Assembly: GCF_004298145.1 (NCBI RefSeq)
Contig: NZ_SCRH01000055.1
Location: 1 to 64,000, forward strand
Direction of reading: 5' to 3'
DNA length: 64,000 bases
From: Mycobacterium sp.
GTDB lineage: Bacteria; Actinomycetota; Actinomycetes; Mycobacteriales; Mycobacteriaceae
This document shows, piece by piece, positions 7,494-16,251 of the stretch. The notes beneath the pieces are model-generated. The model saw only the letters and a program-made list of their open reading frames with translations, had not been told where the DNA came from and searched no databases. Each line of letters opens with the position of its first letter. Position 1 is the stretch's first letter. The translations under genes and the position numbers were made by a program.

Positions 7494-9542
7494 ATGGTTC
7501 TGCATGTTCAGCCCGACGACCAACCGGCCCGACCGGTCGAAGACATGCCCGAGGAAGCGTTTCCATCGGCGGCCGCGACGGCGATGTCTTCGTCCATCGA
7601 CCTGCGCACACTCGGGCCCCTTGCTCCCAGTGCAGCCCTGCGTAATCCGTTTCCACCGATCGCCGATTACGCGTTCTTGTCGGACTGGGAAACGACCTGC
7701 CTGATATCGCCGGCCGGGTCGGTGGAGTGGCTGTGTGTGCCGCGGCCGGACTCGCCGAGCGTGTTCGGGGCGATCCTGGACCGCAGTGCCGGCCATTTCC
7801 GGTTGGGCCCCTACGGTGTCTCGGTGCCGTCGGCCCGCCGGTATCTGCCGGGCAGCCTCATCATGGAGACCACCTGGCAGACCCACACCGGGTGGCTGAT
7901 CGTGCGTGACGCGCTGGTGATGGGCCCCTGGCACGACCTCGACCGACGGTCGCGGACGCATCGCCGCACCCCGATGGACTGGGATGCCGAGCACATCCTG
8001 CTGCGCACCGTGCGCTGCGTCAGCGGCACCGTCGAACTGATGATGAGCTGCGAGCCGGCGTTCGACTACCACCGGGTCGGGGCCAGCTGGGAATACTCCG
8101 CCACCGCGTACGGCGAGGCCATCGCGCGCGCCACCAAGCAACCCGACGCCCACCCGACGCTGCGACTCACCACCAACCTGCGGATCGGGCTGGAAGGCCG
8201 GGAAGCGCGCGCACGCACCCGGATGAAAGAGGGCGACGACGTGTTCGTCGCGCTGAGCTGGACCAAACACCCGGCGCCGCAGACCTACGAAGAGGCCGCC
8301 GACAAGATGTGGCAGACCACCGAATGCTGGCGACAGTGGATCAACATCGGTAACTTCCCCGACCACCCGTGGCGGGCATACCTGCAGCGCAGCGCGCTCA
8401 CACTGAAGGGCTTGACCTACTCGCCCAGCGGCGCGCTGCTGGCGGCCAGCACCACGTCGCTGCCGGAAACACCGCAGGGCGAACGCAACTGGGATTACCG
8501 CTACGCCTGGGTGCGCGACTCCACGTTCGCGTTGTGGGGTCTGTACACGCTCGGGCTCGACCGCGAGGCCGACGACTTCTTCGCCTTCATCGCCGATGTC
8601 TCGGGGGCCAACAACAACGAGCGGCACCCGCTGCAGGTCATGTACGGGGTGGGCGGCGAACGCAGTCTGGTCGAAGAAGAGCTGCATCACCTGTCCGGCT
8701 ACGACCAGGCCCGGCCGGTGCGAATCGGCAACGGGGCCTTCGACCAGGTCCAGCACGACATCTGGGGCTCCATCCTCGACTCCTTCTACCTGCACGCCAA
8801 GTCGCGCGAGCAGGTCCCGGAGACGTTGTGGCCGGTGCTGAAGAAGCAGGTGGAAGAGGCGATCAAGCACTGGCGTGAGCCCGACCGCGGAATCTGGGAG
8901 GTTCGCGGGGAACCGCAGCACTTCACGTCGTCGAAGGTGATGTGCTGGGTGGCGCTCGATCGCGGGGCGAAGCTGGCCGAGCGGCAGGGCGAGAAGAGCT
9001 ATGCCCAGCAGTGGCGGACCATCGCCGAGGAGATCAAGGCCGACATCCTGCACCACGGCGTGGATTCGCGCGGGGTGTTCACCCAGCGCTACGGCAGCGA
9101 CGCGCTGGACGCCTCGCTGCTGTTGGTGGTGCTGACGCGGTTCCTACCGCCGGACGATCCGCGGGTGCGCAACACCGTGCTGGCGATCGCCGAGGAACTC
9201 ACCCAGGAAGGCCTGGTGCTGCGCTACCGGGTCGAGGAGACCGACGACGGGCTGTCCGGTGAGGAGGGCACCTTCACGATCTGCTCGTTCTGGCTGGTGT
9301 CGGCGCTGGTCGAGATCGGGGAGGTGCGGCGCGCCAAGCGCCTGTGCGAGCGGTTGCTGTCCTACGCCAGCCCGCTGCACCTTTACGCCGAGGAGATCGA
9401 GCCGCGCACCGGCCGGCAGCTGGGCAACTTCCCGCAGGCGTTCACCCACCTGGCGCTGATCAACGCGGTGGTGCACGTGATCCGGGCCGAGGAGGAAGCC
9501 GACGGCTCCGGGATGTTCCAGCCCGCCAACGCGCCGATGTAG
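7494..9542 (+). CDS. GH15-type trehalase (Rv2402-like)
   Basis: Predicted cytosolic glycoside hydrolase that splits trehalose to two glucoses; the M. tuberculosis and M. smegmatis relatives were characterised as trehalases. The 682-residue protein has an N-terminal beta-rich domain (DYAFLSDWETTCLISPAGS, about residues 50-270) and a C-terminal alpha/alpha-barrel. GERNWDYRYAWVRDS is the substrate-binding segment, and GTFTICSFW and YAEEIEPRTG lie near the catalytic acids. The ATG at 7494 resembles the start of the M. tuberculosis protein; a later ATG at MSSSIDLRTLG is also possible. Trehalose is also the likely glycolipid core for the PKS cluster further on. Confidence 0.88.
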   Translation: MVLHVQPDDQPARPVEDMPEEAFPSAAATAMSSSIDLRTLGPLAPSAALRNPFPPIADYAFLSDWETTCLISPAGSVEWLCVPRPDSPSVFGAILDRSAGHFRLGPYGVSVPSARRYLPGSLIMETTWQTHTGWLIVRDALVMGPWHDLDRRSRTHRRTPMDWDAEHILLRTVRCVSGTVELMMSCEPAFDYHRVGASWEYSATAYGEAIARATKQPDAHPTLRLTTNLRIGLEGREARARTRMKEGDDVFVALSWTKHPAPQTYEEAADKMWQTTECWRQWINIGNFPDHPWRAYLQRSALTLKGLTYSPSGALLAASTTSLPETPQGERNWDYRYAWVRDSTFALWGLYTLGLDREADDFFAFIADVSGANNNERHPLQVMYGVGGERSLVEEELHHLSGYDQARPVRIGNGAFDQVQHDIWGSILDSFYLHAKSREQVPETLWPVLKKQVEEAIKHWREPDRGIWEVRGEPQHFTSSKVMCWVALDRGAKLAERQGEKSYAQQWRTIAEEIKADILHHGVDSRGVFTQRYGSDALDASLLLVVLTRFLPPDDPRVRNTVLAIAEELTQEGLVLRYRVEETDDGLSGEEGTFTICSFWLVSALVEIGEVRRAKRLCERLLSYASPLHLYAEEIEPRTGRQLGNFPQAFTHLALINAVVHVIRAEEEADGSGMFQPANAPM

Positions 9543-9550
9543 CCGGCACC

Positions 9551-9676
9551 GGCGATCGCAAGCGCGGCTGTGGCGATCGCGAGCGCGGCGCAGCCGGGCG
9601 AAGCGGGTCGCCACATCAGGTTGAGCCGGGCGAAGCGGGTCGCCACATCAGCACGAGCCGGGCGAAGCGGGTCGCC
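9551..9676 (+). repeat. Dispersed intergenic repeat, three partial copies
   Basis: The segment GGCGATCGCGAGCGCGGCG (9572-9590) is followed by three copies of GGGCGAAGCGGGTCGCC with a 32-base period (extended copies begin at 9592, 9624 and 9656); the first two are followed by acatcag. It is the reverse complement of the 55-base repeat at 52981-53137. It starts eight bases after the trehalase stop and runs up to the 3' end of lppR. It is probably a mobile or amplified intergenic element of the MIRU type; the family name is inference. Confidence 0.75.
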
Positions 9677-9694
9677 GCCATCAGGCCCTCGCGG

Positions 9695-10453
9695 TCAGCT
9701 CAGGGCGTTGACCCTGTCCATCACGGCGTGCGCGATGTCGAGTGCGCTGGTGTTGAGGTCGGCTGATCCCGGGTCGGTGGATCGCCGCCCGCCGAAGAAG
9801 ACCACCTCGACTTCGACCAGGCAGTTCGACCGGATACCGATGGCACGCGCCTGCGGGGTGGGCCGCAGGGCCGGCATATTGGGCAGCACCGAGGTCGCGG
9901 TTTTGGTCGCCGCGATGGTGGTAGCGGTGCCACGCACATCGCTGATGACGTTCGTGGTGCTGATCGGGCCGGTCTGTTCCGATGTCGTCATGCCGTTGCA
10001 CTGTTGCCACTGCTGGGTGAATTGCGCAAACAGCGCCTGTGCCTGCGAGGCCGACGGCAGCGTGACGATGCCCTCCATCACGGTGATCACCTGGGCCGGT
10101 TCGCCGTTGTTCCACCACGACTCCGACGCAACGTCTTTGACTTGGGCAGACCGGTACACGCTCTTCTGCAGCATCGCCGTCACGCCCAGGCAACCGGCCT
10201 GCGATATCGACCGCCTGATCTGGTAGAGCTTCTCGGGACCGCCGACTTGGGGCGGATCGCGGGACACCAAGGTCTGGCCGAGCATCCGCGAGAGCGTCGC
10301 GCCGTCGAGAAGCACGTTGCTCACCGTCGCACCGCTGAGCGGTCGCAGCTTCAGGTTCGGCGCCGGCTTCGCCGTGCCGCCCACGACCGTGCCGCAGCCC
10401 GTCACCACCGCGGCGACCGCCGCGAGCATCGCCGCCGCTTTGCATATCCGCAT
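9695..10453 (-). CDS. lppR: Lipoprotein LppR with PknH-like sensor domain
   Basis: The 252-residue precursor has a signal sequence with lipobox VTGC (Cys20), so it is lipid-anchored outside the membrane. The rest resembles the extracytoplasmic PknH-type sensor domain found in many mycobacterial lipoproteins. It contains paired cysteines (QAGCLG, WQQCNG, RSNCLV) that could form disulfides. The ligand is unknown. It lies two bases downstream of the lepA stop, so it is likely cotranscribed with lepA. Confidence 0.85.
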   Translation of the reverse strand: MRICKAAAMLAAVAAVVTGCGTVVGGTAKPAPNLKLRPLSGATVSNVLLDGATLSRMLGQTLVSRDPPQVGGPEKLYQIRRSISQAGCLGVTAMLQKSVYRSAQVKDVASESWWNNGEPAQVITVMEGIVTLPSASQAQALFAQFTQQWQQCNGMTTSEQTGPISTTNVISDVRGTATTIAATKTATSVLPNMPALRPTPQARAIGIRSNCLVEVEVVFFGGRRSTDPGSADLNTSALDIAHAVMDRVNALS

Positions 10454-10455
10454 GG

Positions 10456-12312
10456 CTACTTCTTGCCCTTGTCCCCCGCCGCGTCCGCGGACAACGCCGC
10501 GACGAACGCTTCCTGCGGCACGTCGACCCGCCCGATGGTCTTCATCCGCTTCTTGCCTTCCTTCTGTTTTTCCAGAAGTTTGCGCTTGCGGGTGATGTCA
10601 CCGCCGTAACACTTGGACAGCACGTCCTTCCGGATGGCGCGGATGTTCTCGCGCGCAATGATTTTCGATCCGATCGCCGCCTGGATCGGCACCTCGAACT
10701 GCTGGCGCGGGATCAGCTCTTTGAGCTTGGTGGTCATCTTGTTGCCGTAGGCGGAGGCACCGTCCTTGTGCACGATGGCGCTGAACGCGTCGACCGCCTC
10801 GCCCTGCAACAAGATGTCGACCTTGACCAGCTGGGCCTCTTGCTCGCCGGCCTCCTCGTAGTCGAGGCTGGCGTAGCCGCGGGTGCGTGACTTCAGGGAG
10901 TCGAAGAAGTCGAAGATGATCTCGCCCAACGGCATCGTGTAGCGCAGCTCGACGCGTTCGGGCGACAGGTAGTCCATCCCCCCGAGCTCGCCCCGGCGCG
11001 ACTGGCACAGTTCCATGATGGTGCCGATGAACTCGCTGGGCGCGATGATGGTGGTCTTCACCACCGGCTCGTACACCGTGCGGACCTTGCCCTCCGGCCA
11101 GTCCGATGGGTTGGTCACGACGATTTCGGTGTCGTCCTCTTTGATCACGCGATAGACCACGTTGGGTGAGGTCGAAATCAGATCCAGGTCGAACTCTCGC
11201 TCCAGGCGCTCGCGGGTGATCTCCATGTGCAGCAAACCCAGGAAGCCACAACGGAATCCGAAGCCCAGCGCCACCGACGTCTCCGGCTCATAAGTCAGGG
11301 CCGCGTCGTTGAGTTGCAGCCTGTCCAAAGCGTCGCGCAGGTCCGGGTAGTCCGAACCGTCCACGGGATACAGACCCGAGTAGACCATCGGCTTGGGTTC
11401 GCGGTATCCGGTCAGCGCTTCGGCGGCGCCGCGCCGGGCCGTCGTCACGGTGTCACCCACCTTGGATTGGCGGACGTCCTTGACTCCGGTGATCAGGTAG
11501 CCCACCTCGCCCACGCCCAGGCCCTCGCTGGCCTTCGGCTCGGGCGAGACGATGCCGACCTCGAGCAGTTCGTGCGTGGCGCCGGTGGACATCATCGCGA
11601 TCCGCTCGCGCGGGGTGATTTTTCCGTCCACCACCCGGACGTACGTCACCACGCCGCGGTAGATGTCATAGACCGAGTCGAAGATCATCGCCCGCAGCGG
11701 CGCGTCGGCCTTGCCCTGCGGGGGCGGTACCTGGCGCACCACCTCGTCGAGCAGGTCCGCCACGCCCTCACCGGTTTTGCCGGACACCCGCAGCACCTCG
11801 TCCGGCTCGCAGCCGATGATGTGGGCGAGCTCACCGGCGTAGCGGTCCGGGTCGGCGGCCGGCAGGTCGATCTTGTTGAGCACCGGGATGACCGTCAGAT
11901 CGCGGTCCAGCGCCAGGTACAGGTTGGCCAGGGTCTGGGCCTCGATGCCCTGCGCGGCGTCGACCAGCAGCACCGCGCCCTCGCAGGCCTCGAGCGCGCG
12001 CGACACCTCGTAGGTGAAGTCGACGTGGCCCGGGGTGTCGATTAGATGCAGGACATAGTCCATTTCGGCGGCTTCGTCTCCCGATACTTTCCAGGGCAGC
12101 CGCACGTTCTGCGCCTTGATGGTGATCCCGCGCTCGCGCTCGATGTCCATCCGGTCCAGGTATTGGGCGCGCATCGAGCGCTCATCGACGACACCGGTGA
12201 GCTGCAGCATCCGGTCGGCCAGCGTCGACTTGCCGTGATCGATGTGGGCGATGATGCAGAAGTTCCGAATCTGTGCCGGCGCGGTGAAGGTCTTGTCGGC
12301 GAAACTGCTGAT
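10456..12312 (-). CDS. lepA: Elongation factor 4 (LepA), probable AUC start
   Basis: Ribosomal back-translocase GTPase of the EF-G family. It shows the P-loop AHIDHGKST, GITIKAQ, DTPGHVDFTYEVSRAL, NKIDLP, EF-G-like domains and the LepA-specific C-terminal domain. The first ATG/GTG/TTG codon in frame is the ATG at 12210, which lies after the P-loop, so a protein starting there could not be a working GTPase. An in-frame TAG at 12394-12396 blocks a longer start. Between them, the mRNA has AGGAG (12323-12319) six bases before an ATC codon at 12312-12310, giving a normal 618-residue product beginning (M)SSFADKTF. The AUC start is inferred. Confidence 0.9.
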   Translation of the reverse strand: MSSFADKTFTAPAQIRNFCIIAHIDHGKSTLADRMLQLTGVVDERSMRAQYLDRMDIERERGITIKAQNVRLPWKVSGDEAAEMDYVLHLIDTPGHVDFTYEVSRALEACEGAVLLVDAAQGIEAQTLANLYLALDRDLTVIPVLNKIDLPAADPDRYAGELAHIIGCEPDEVLRVSGKTGEGVADLLDEVVRQVPPPQGKADAPLRAMIFDSVYDIYRGVVTYVRVVDGKITPRERIAMMSTGATHELLEVGIVSPEPKASEGLGVGEVGYLITGVKDVRQSKVGDTVTTARRGAAEALTGYREPKPMVYSGLYPVDGSDYPDLRDALDRLQLNDAALTYEPETSVALGFGFRCGFLGLLHMEITRERLEREFDLDLISTSPNVVYRVIKEDDTEIVVTNPSDWPEGKVRTVYEPVVKTTIIAPSEFIGTIMELCQSRRGELGGMDYLSPERVELRYTMPLGEIIFDFFDSLKSRTRGYASLDYEEAGEQEAQLVKVDILLQGEAVDAFSAIVHKDGASAYGNKMTTKLKELIPRQQFEVPIQAAIGSKIIARENIRAIRKDVLSKCYGGDITRKRKLLEKQKEGKKRMKTIGRVDVPQEAFVAALSADAAGDKGKK

Positions 12313-12318
12313 GGGGAT

Positions 12319-12323
12319 CTCCT
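12319..12323 (-). promoter_or_regulatory. Shine-Dalgarno AGGAG that decides the lepA start
   Basis: On the minus strand the sequence reads AGGAG, six bases, then ATC AGC AGT TTC. The spacing is ideal for initiation at the ATC. No ATG, GTG or TTG lies in frame between the upstream TAG (12394-12396) and the GTPase P-loop. Confidence 0.6.
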
Positions 12324-12460
12324 GGTCTACTTCAAGCGTGATGGGCGCTGCGCGGCCGCTTTCCGGGCCGGTTCGCGGGCATGTCCAGCGTATCTACGCA
12401 GGGTCGTGGAGACCTACTTGGACACAGTCGCGCCCGGTTGCTCGCGTCTATGCTGCGAAT

Positions 12461-13063
12461 ATGGCCTCTGCCCGGAAATCGCAGTGGAAGATGTTCCAGC
12501 GGTTTGCCGAGAATCTGGTGTTCAACGGGGCCCCACGGCTGGTCCGGCACGTGCAGAATTCCCAGACCGTCCTGCGCGAGCTGCAGCAGGCCGTGCGGAT
12601 CACCGCGAACGTCATCGCCGCCGCGGCGCCGCCACCGTCCGACGCGACGGCCACCGGACGGCCGGTGACCAGCAGCAGCCTGCCCACCGCGCAGCGGGCC
12701 CGCAGGTTGGTGTACGCGCCGAGCCTGGACGGCCGCGCCGACCCCGGCGAGATCGTCTGGACGTGGGTGGTCTACGAGGACGATCCCACCCGGGGCAAGG
12801 ACCGGCCGGTGCTGGTCGTCGGACGTGACCGCGGCGTCCTGCTGGGGTTGATGGTCTCCAGCCAGGAACGCCATGCTGCGGATCCCGAGTGGGTTGGAAT
12901 CGGTTCTGGCAGTTGGGATTACGAGGGAAGATCCAGCTGGGTTCGGCTGGACCGCGTGCTCGACGTGCCCGAAGGGGGCATTCGCCGCGAGGGCGCCATT
13001 CTGGATCGCGAGATCTTCGATGTGGTGGCGGCCCGACTGCGCGCCGACTACTCCTGGCGCTGA
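12461..13063 (+). CDS. PemK/MazF-like domain protein (Rv2405-like)
   Basis: A 200-residue protein whose C-terminal half has the PemK/MazF fold signature: GEIVWTWVVYEDD, then KDRPVLVVGRDRG and the LMVSSQERH strand. The N-terminal 80 residues (KSQWKMFQRFAENLVFNGAP and onward) are specific to the mycobacterial family. It stands alone: the frame directly before it is lepA on the other strand, so no partner antitoxin is visible. Whether it is an RNase toxin or a housekeeping protein is open. The ATG at 12461 matches the family start MASARKSQW. Confidence 0.8.
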   Translation: MASARKSQWKMFQRFAENLVFNGAPRLVRHVQNSQTVLRELQQAVRITANVIAAAAPPPSDATATGRPVTSSSLPTAQRARRLVYAPSLDGRADPGEIVWTWVVYEDDPTRGKDRPVLVVGRDRGVLLGLMVSSQERHAADPEWVGIGSGSWDYEGRSSWVRLDRVLDVPEGGIRREGAILDREIFDVVAARLRADYSWR

Positions 13064-13234
13064 TCTCCGCCGCGCGTGTCGGGCAATCCGCCGAGCGTGT
13101 AACGACGCCGAGAAGACGGCCTTGAATCCTCGCCCTGAGTGCACTCTCGGCGAGCGGCTTGAGCAGGCCCGCCCAGAGCTAGCCCCGCCCGGCGGCGATG
13201 CAGGCCGCACGCGGCCCGAGGAGGAGCCGGGCAG

Positions 13235-13663
13235 TCAGCCCTGAGTGATGTAGGACTGCAACTGCTGCTGCTCGGCCTCGAGCTCTTCCATCCGGGTCTT
13301 CACCACGTCTCCGATGCTGACGATGCCGATCAGCTTTTTCCCGTCCAGCACCGGCACGTGGCGCACCCGGTTCTTGGTCATCAGGACACTGATGGCGTCG
13401 ACCTCGTCGGTCTTCGTGCACGTGGCCAGCATGCTGGTCATGATCTTGGCCACCGGGCGGGACAGCACGCTGGCCCCGTGGGTGTGCAGCTGGCGTACGA
13501 TGTCGCGCTCCGACACGATGCCGACGACACCCTCGGCGCCGACCACCACCATGGCGCCGATGTTCTGCTCGGTCAGGCCCGCGAGCAGCTCACGAACCGT
13601 CGCGTCCGGGTTGATGGTCACCACCGCCGCGCCCTTGTTCCGCAAGACGTCCGCAATCCGCAT
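13235..13663 (-). CDS. Two-CBS-domain protein (Rv2406c-like)
   Basis: A 142-residue protein made almost entirely of a tandem CBS pair (about residues 8-62 and 72-130), ending in a short glutamine-rich helix (EELEAEQQQLQSYI). CBS pairs bind adenine nucleotides and usually sense energy state. The motifs GIVSERDIVRQL and GIVSIGDVVKTRMEE are the typical ends of each CBS repeat. No enzymatic domain is fused. It is monocistronic and convergent with the PemK-like gene. Confidence 0.85.
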   Translation of the reverse strand: MRIADVLRNKGAAVVTINPDATVRELLAGLTEQNIGAMVVVGAEGVVGIVSERDIVRQLHTHGASVLSRPVAKIMTSMLATCTKTDEVDAISVLMTKNRVRHVPVLDGKKLIGIVSIGDVVKTRMEELEAEQQQLQSYITQG

Positions 13664-13829
13664 GAAGGCCTCCAGCCGGGTTTGTGATCCGCTTCACACC
13701 AGGCTACGGCTAACTCGCGCGGCGCAAAAGCCACCAACAGAACCTGCAAACAGATTGTCCACGCGCCGAAGACCGGCCGGATCGGTCGATCGGTCCCCTG
13801 GTCACGGGCGGGCCCGGCAAGATAGGGCC

Positions 13830-14672
13830 ATGATCGAGGTCACCCTGCTGGGCACCGGAAGTCCGATCCCAGACCCGAACCGCGCCGGGCCGTCGACCCT
13901 GGTGCGGGCCGGCGGTCAGGTGTTCCTGGTGGACTGCGGGCGTGGGGTGCTCCAGCGCGCGGCGGCCATCGGGGTGGGCGCGGCCGGGTTGTCGGCGTTG
14001 CTGCTCACCCACCTGCACAGCGATCACGTCGGCGACCTCGGCGACGTCCTCATCACGCGGTGGATCAGCACCTTCACCCCCGATCCCGCGCCGCTGGCCA
14101 TCATCGGGCCGCCCGGCACCGGCGAACTGGTGGAGGCGACGCTGAAGGCATTCCACCACGACATCGGCTACCGGATCGCCCATCACGCCGATCTGAATGC
14201 GCCGCCGGCCGTCGAGGTCCACGAACACACCGAGGGTCCCGTGTGGGACCGCGACGGCGTCTCGATCCGGGTGGCCCCTACCGATCACCGGCCGGTGGCC
14301 CCGACCATCGGATTCCGCATCGAATACGAGGCAGCGGCGGTGGTGCTCGCCGGCGACACCGTGCCGTGCGCGAGCCTGGACGAGCTGGCGGCCGGTGCCG
14401 GCGCGCTGGTGCACACCGTGATCCGCAAGGACATCGTCGCCACCATCCCCCAGCAGCGGTTCGTCGATATCTGCGACTACCACTCGTCGGTGGAAGAGGC
14501 GGCGGCAACCGCGGCCCGCGCGGGCGTGGACACCCTGGTCATGACGCACTACGTGCCGGCCCTGGTGCCCGGCCAGGAAGAACAGTGGCGCGCGTTGGCG
14601 GCCCGGGAATTCGATGGGCGCATCGAGCTCGGTGACGACCTGCACCGGGTTCAGGTCGACGCACCCCGCTAA
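13830..14672 (+). CDS. RNase Z-like metallo-beta-lactamase-fold hydrolase (Rv2407-like)
   Basis: A 280-residue protein of the ElaC/RNase Z family, expected to trim tRNA 3' ends. It has GTGSPIPDPNRAG near the N-terminus, the zinc motif THLHSDH (His61, His63, Asp65, His66), LAGDT with the bridging aspartate, and MTHYVP with the last metal histidine. The long flexible arm of bacterial RNase Z seems short, as in other actinobacterial members. The ATG at 13830 begins MIEVTLLGTG. It diverges from the CBS gene. Confidence 0.86.
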   Translation: MIEVTLLGTGSPIPDPNRAGPSTLVRAGGQVFLVDCGRGVLQRAAAIGVGAAGLSALLLTHLHSDHVGDLGDVLITRWISTFTPDPAPLAIIGPPGTGELVEATLKAFHHDIGYRIAHHADLNAPPAVEVHEHTEGPVWDRDGVSIRVAPTDHRPVAPTIGFRIEYEAAAVVLAGDTVPCASLDELAAGAGALVHTVIRKDIVATIPQQRFVDICDYHSSVEEAAATAARAGVDTLVMTHYVPALVPGQEEQWRALAAREFDGRIELGDDLHRVQVDAPR

Positions 14673-14684
14673 CACTGCCGGCGC

Positions 14685-15392
14685 TCACCCGGCCGACGAA
14701 TCCCGTTGTGCCGCACGGGTGATGGCGACACCGGCCGCTACCAACCAGGTCAACATCGAGACCCGCGCGATCGGCAATATGACACCCAGCGCGGGCCAGA
14801 TCAACACCGCCACCGCCGATTCGGCGAGGACGGCCGTCGCCAGGCCGATCCGGGCGACCGGCCCGGGCAGCACTCCCCGGGCCGCCCCGGGTGCCGCCAT
14901 CGCGGCCACCAGCAGGCCCAACGCCACGATGTGGCCCGGGCCGCCGGTGAGAAAGACCAGCAGGTAGAGCGCTCTGACCAACGCAGTGTCGGCATTGACT
15001 TCCGGCCACGACATCGTCCAGCCCAGCAATCCGGCGAGAGCGAGCGCCCCGGCGGCCAAAATGCCGCCGGTGAGCGCGATCGTGGCGGCGGCACTGGCTC
15101 CGAGTTGCCTCAACCGCGCGCCGGCCGTCGCCGCGTAGATCGCCAACGGGACCGACGACGCGAATGTCGCGACGGCGATGACGCGCACGGCCGCCGGCTG
15201 GGTACGCACGTACGCCGCGACCGCACTCGCCGGGCCGTACGGCAACGGCATGACGCCGCCCATCCCGACTCCGATCGCGATCCCGCCGAACAGCAGCCCG
15301 ATGCAGAGCAGGGCAAGCGACGTCAGGGGCGGCCCGCCGCGGCCGGGCTGGTTCACCTCGAGCCGAGTCGCGCCGTCGGGTGCATCGTTCAT
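14685..15392 (-). CDS. Multi-pass membrane protein of unknown function
   Basis: A 235-residue, alanine/leucine-rich protein with about six predicted membrane spans (for example LTSLALLCIGLLFGGIAIGV, ATIALTGGILAAGALALAGL, ALYLLVFLTGG). The first 25 residues are polar. ATG at 15392 was chosen over a GTG one codon earlier. It occupies the interval where M. tuberculosis carries PE24. I do not recognise the family with confidence; DUF4386-like integral membrane proteins are a possible match. It converges closely on the RNase Z gene. Confidence 0.75.
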   Translation of the reverse strand: MNDAPDGATRLEVNQPGRGGPPLTSLALLCIGLLFGGIAIGVGMGGVMPLPYGPASAVAAYVRTQPAAVRVIAVATFASSVPLAIYAATAGARLRQLGASAAATIALTGGILAAGALALAGLLGWTMSWPEVNADTALVRALYLLVFLTGGPGHIVALGLLVAAMAAPGAARGVLPGPVARIGLATAVLAESAVAVLIWPALGVILPIARVSMLTWLVAAGVAITRAAQRDSSAG

Positions 15393-15411
15393 CACGCAAC
15401 GGTATTCCCCG

Positions 15412-16251
15412 CTAGGCGAGCCGGGTGACCTCCACGATCACGTCCAGGTCGGTGGCGCCCTCCCCGGAGTAGATGCCTTTCAACGGGGGAACGTCGGCGT
15501 AGTCGCGGCCCGCCCCGACGCCGACGTACTGTTCGGTGATCTCGGCGTCGTTGGTGGGGTCATAGCTCCACCACGCGCCCGTCCAGGCCTCGATCCAGGC
15601 GTGACTTCGCCCGTCCACGGTGTCCCCGACGACGGCGTCGGGTTTGGGATGTAAGTAGCCCGAGACATAGTGCGCGGGAATTCCCATGCCGCGCAACAAC
15701 ATCAACGACAGGTGCACGAAGTCCTGGCAGACGCCCTTGCCCTCTTTCAGCGCGTCCAGCCCGGACGAGTGCACGCTGGTGGTTCCCGGAAGGTAGTCCA
15801 GCTCGTCGCGCACCCAATTTGCCGTGGCGACAACGGCTTCGGCCGGCCCGTGGGTTTTGCTGAGCTTTTTGCCCACCGATGCGACCCGCTTACTGGCCGG
15901 GGTGTGCTCGGTCGGGCGGAGCAGGTCGTCGAAGCGATCGATCACCGCATCCGAGTGCAGGTCGCTCCAGCCCACCTCGGTGGTCGGCGCCTCGGCGCGC
16001 TCGGTCTCGACGACCGAGGAGGACATCACCGTGAGATCGGTATGCGGCGCGTGCAGGTCGAACGCCGTCACCGCGGTGCCCCAATAGTCGATGTAGCGGT
16101 AGGACCGGGTGGCCGGGATGGTTTCGACGCGGTTGAGGATGACGTTCTGCCGGTTGTTCGACCGCGGCGTCAGCCGGGCTTCGTTGTAGGAGGCGGTCAC
16201 CGGCGACTGGTAGGCGTATCCCGTGGTGTGGACCACCCGCAGCCGCCACAT
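15412..16251 (-). CDS. Transglutaminase-like cysteine protease/peptidase (Rv2409c-like)
   Basis: A 279-residue protein with an N-terminal beta domain (RVVHTTGYAYQSPVTASYNEARLTP split over residues 5-30) and a papain-like transglutaminase core. The catalytic triad is visible: Cys175 in GKGVCQDFVH, His217 in RSHAWIEAW and Asp231 in SYDPTN. Family members act as peptidases or amide hydrolases. The start overlaps the stop of the alpha-E gene (ATGA), and that gene overlaps the ATP-grasp gene, so all three are translationally coupled. They are probably one peptide- or amide-forming and processing system. Confidence 0.88.
   Translation of the reverse strand: MWRLRVVHTTGYAYQSPVTASYNEARLTPRSNNRQNVILNRVETIPATRSYRYIDYWGTAVTAFDLHAPHTDLTVMSSSVVETERAEAPTTEVGWSDLHSDAVIDRFDDLLRPTEHTPASKRVASVGKKLSKTHGPAEAVVATANWVRDELDYLPGTTSVHSSGLDALKEGKGVCQDFVHLSLMLLRGMGIPAHYVSGYLHPKPDAVVGDTVDGRSHAWIEAWTGAWWSYDPTNDAEITEQYVGVGAGRDYADVPPLKGIYSGEGATDLDVIVEVTRLA

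Noticed and set aside
7371..9056. Long minus-strand frame opposite the trehalase gene
   Set aside because: Antisense shadow caused by G+C-rich third positions; the plus strand encodes a conserved GH15 enzyme.
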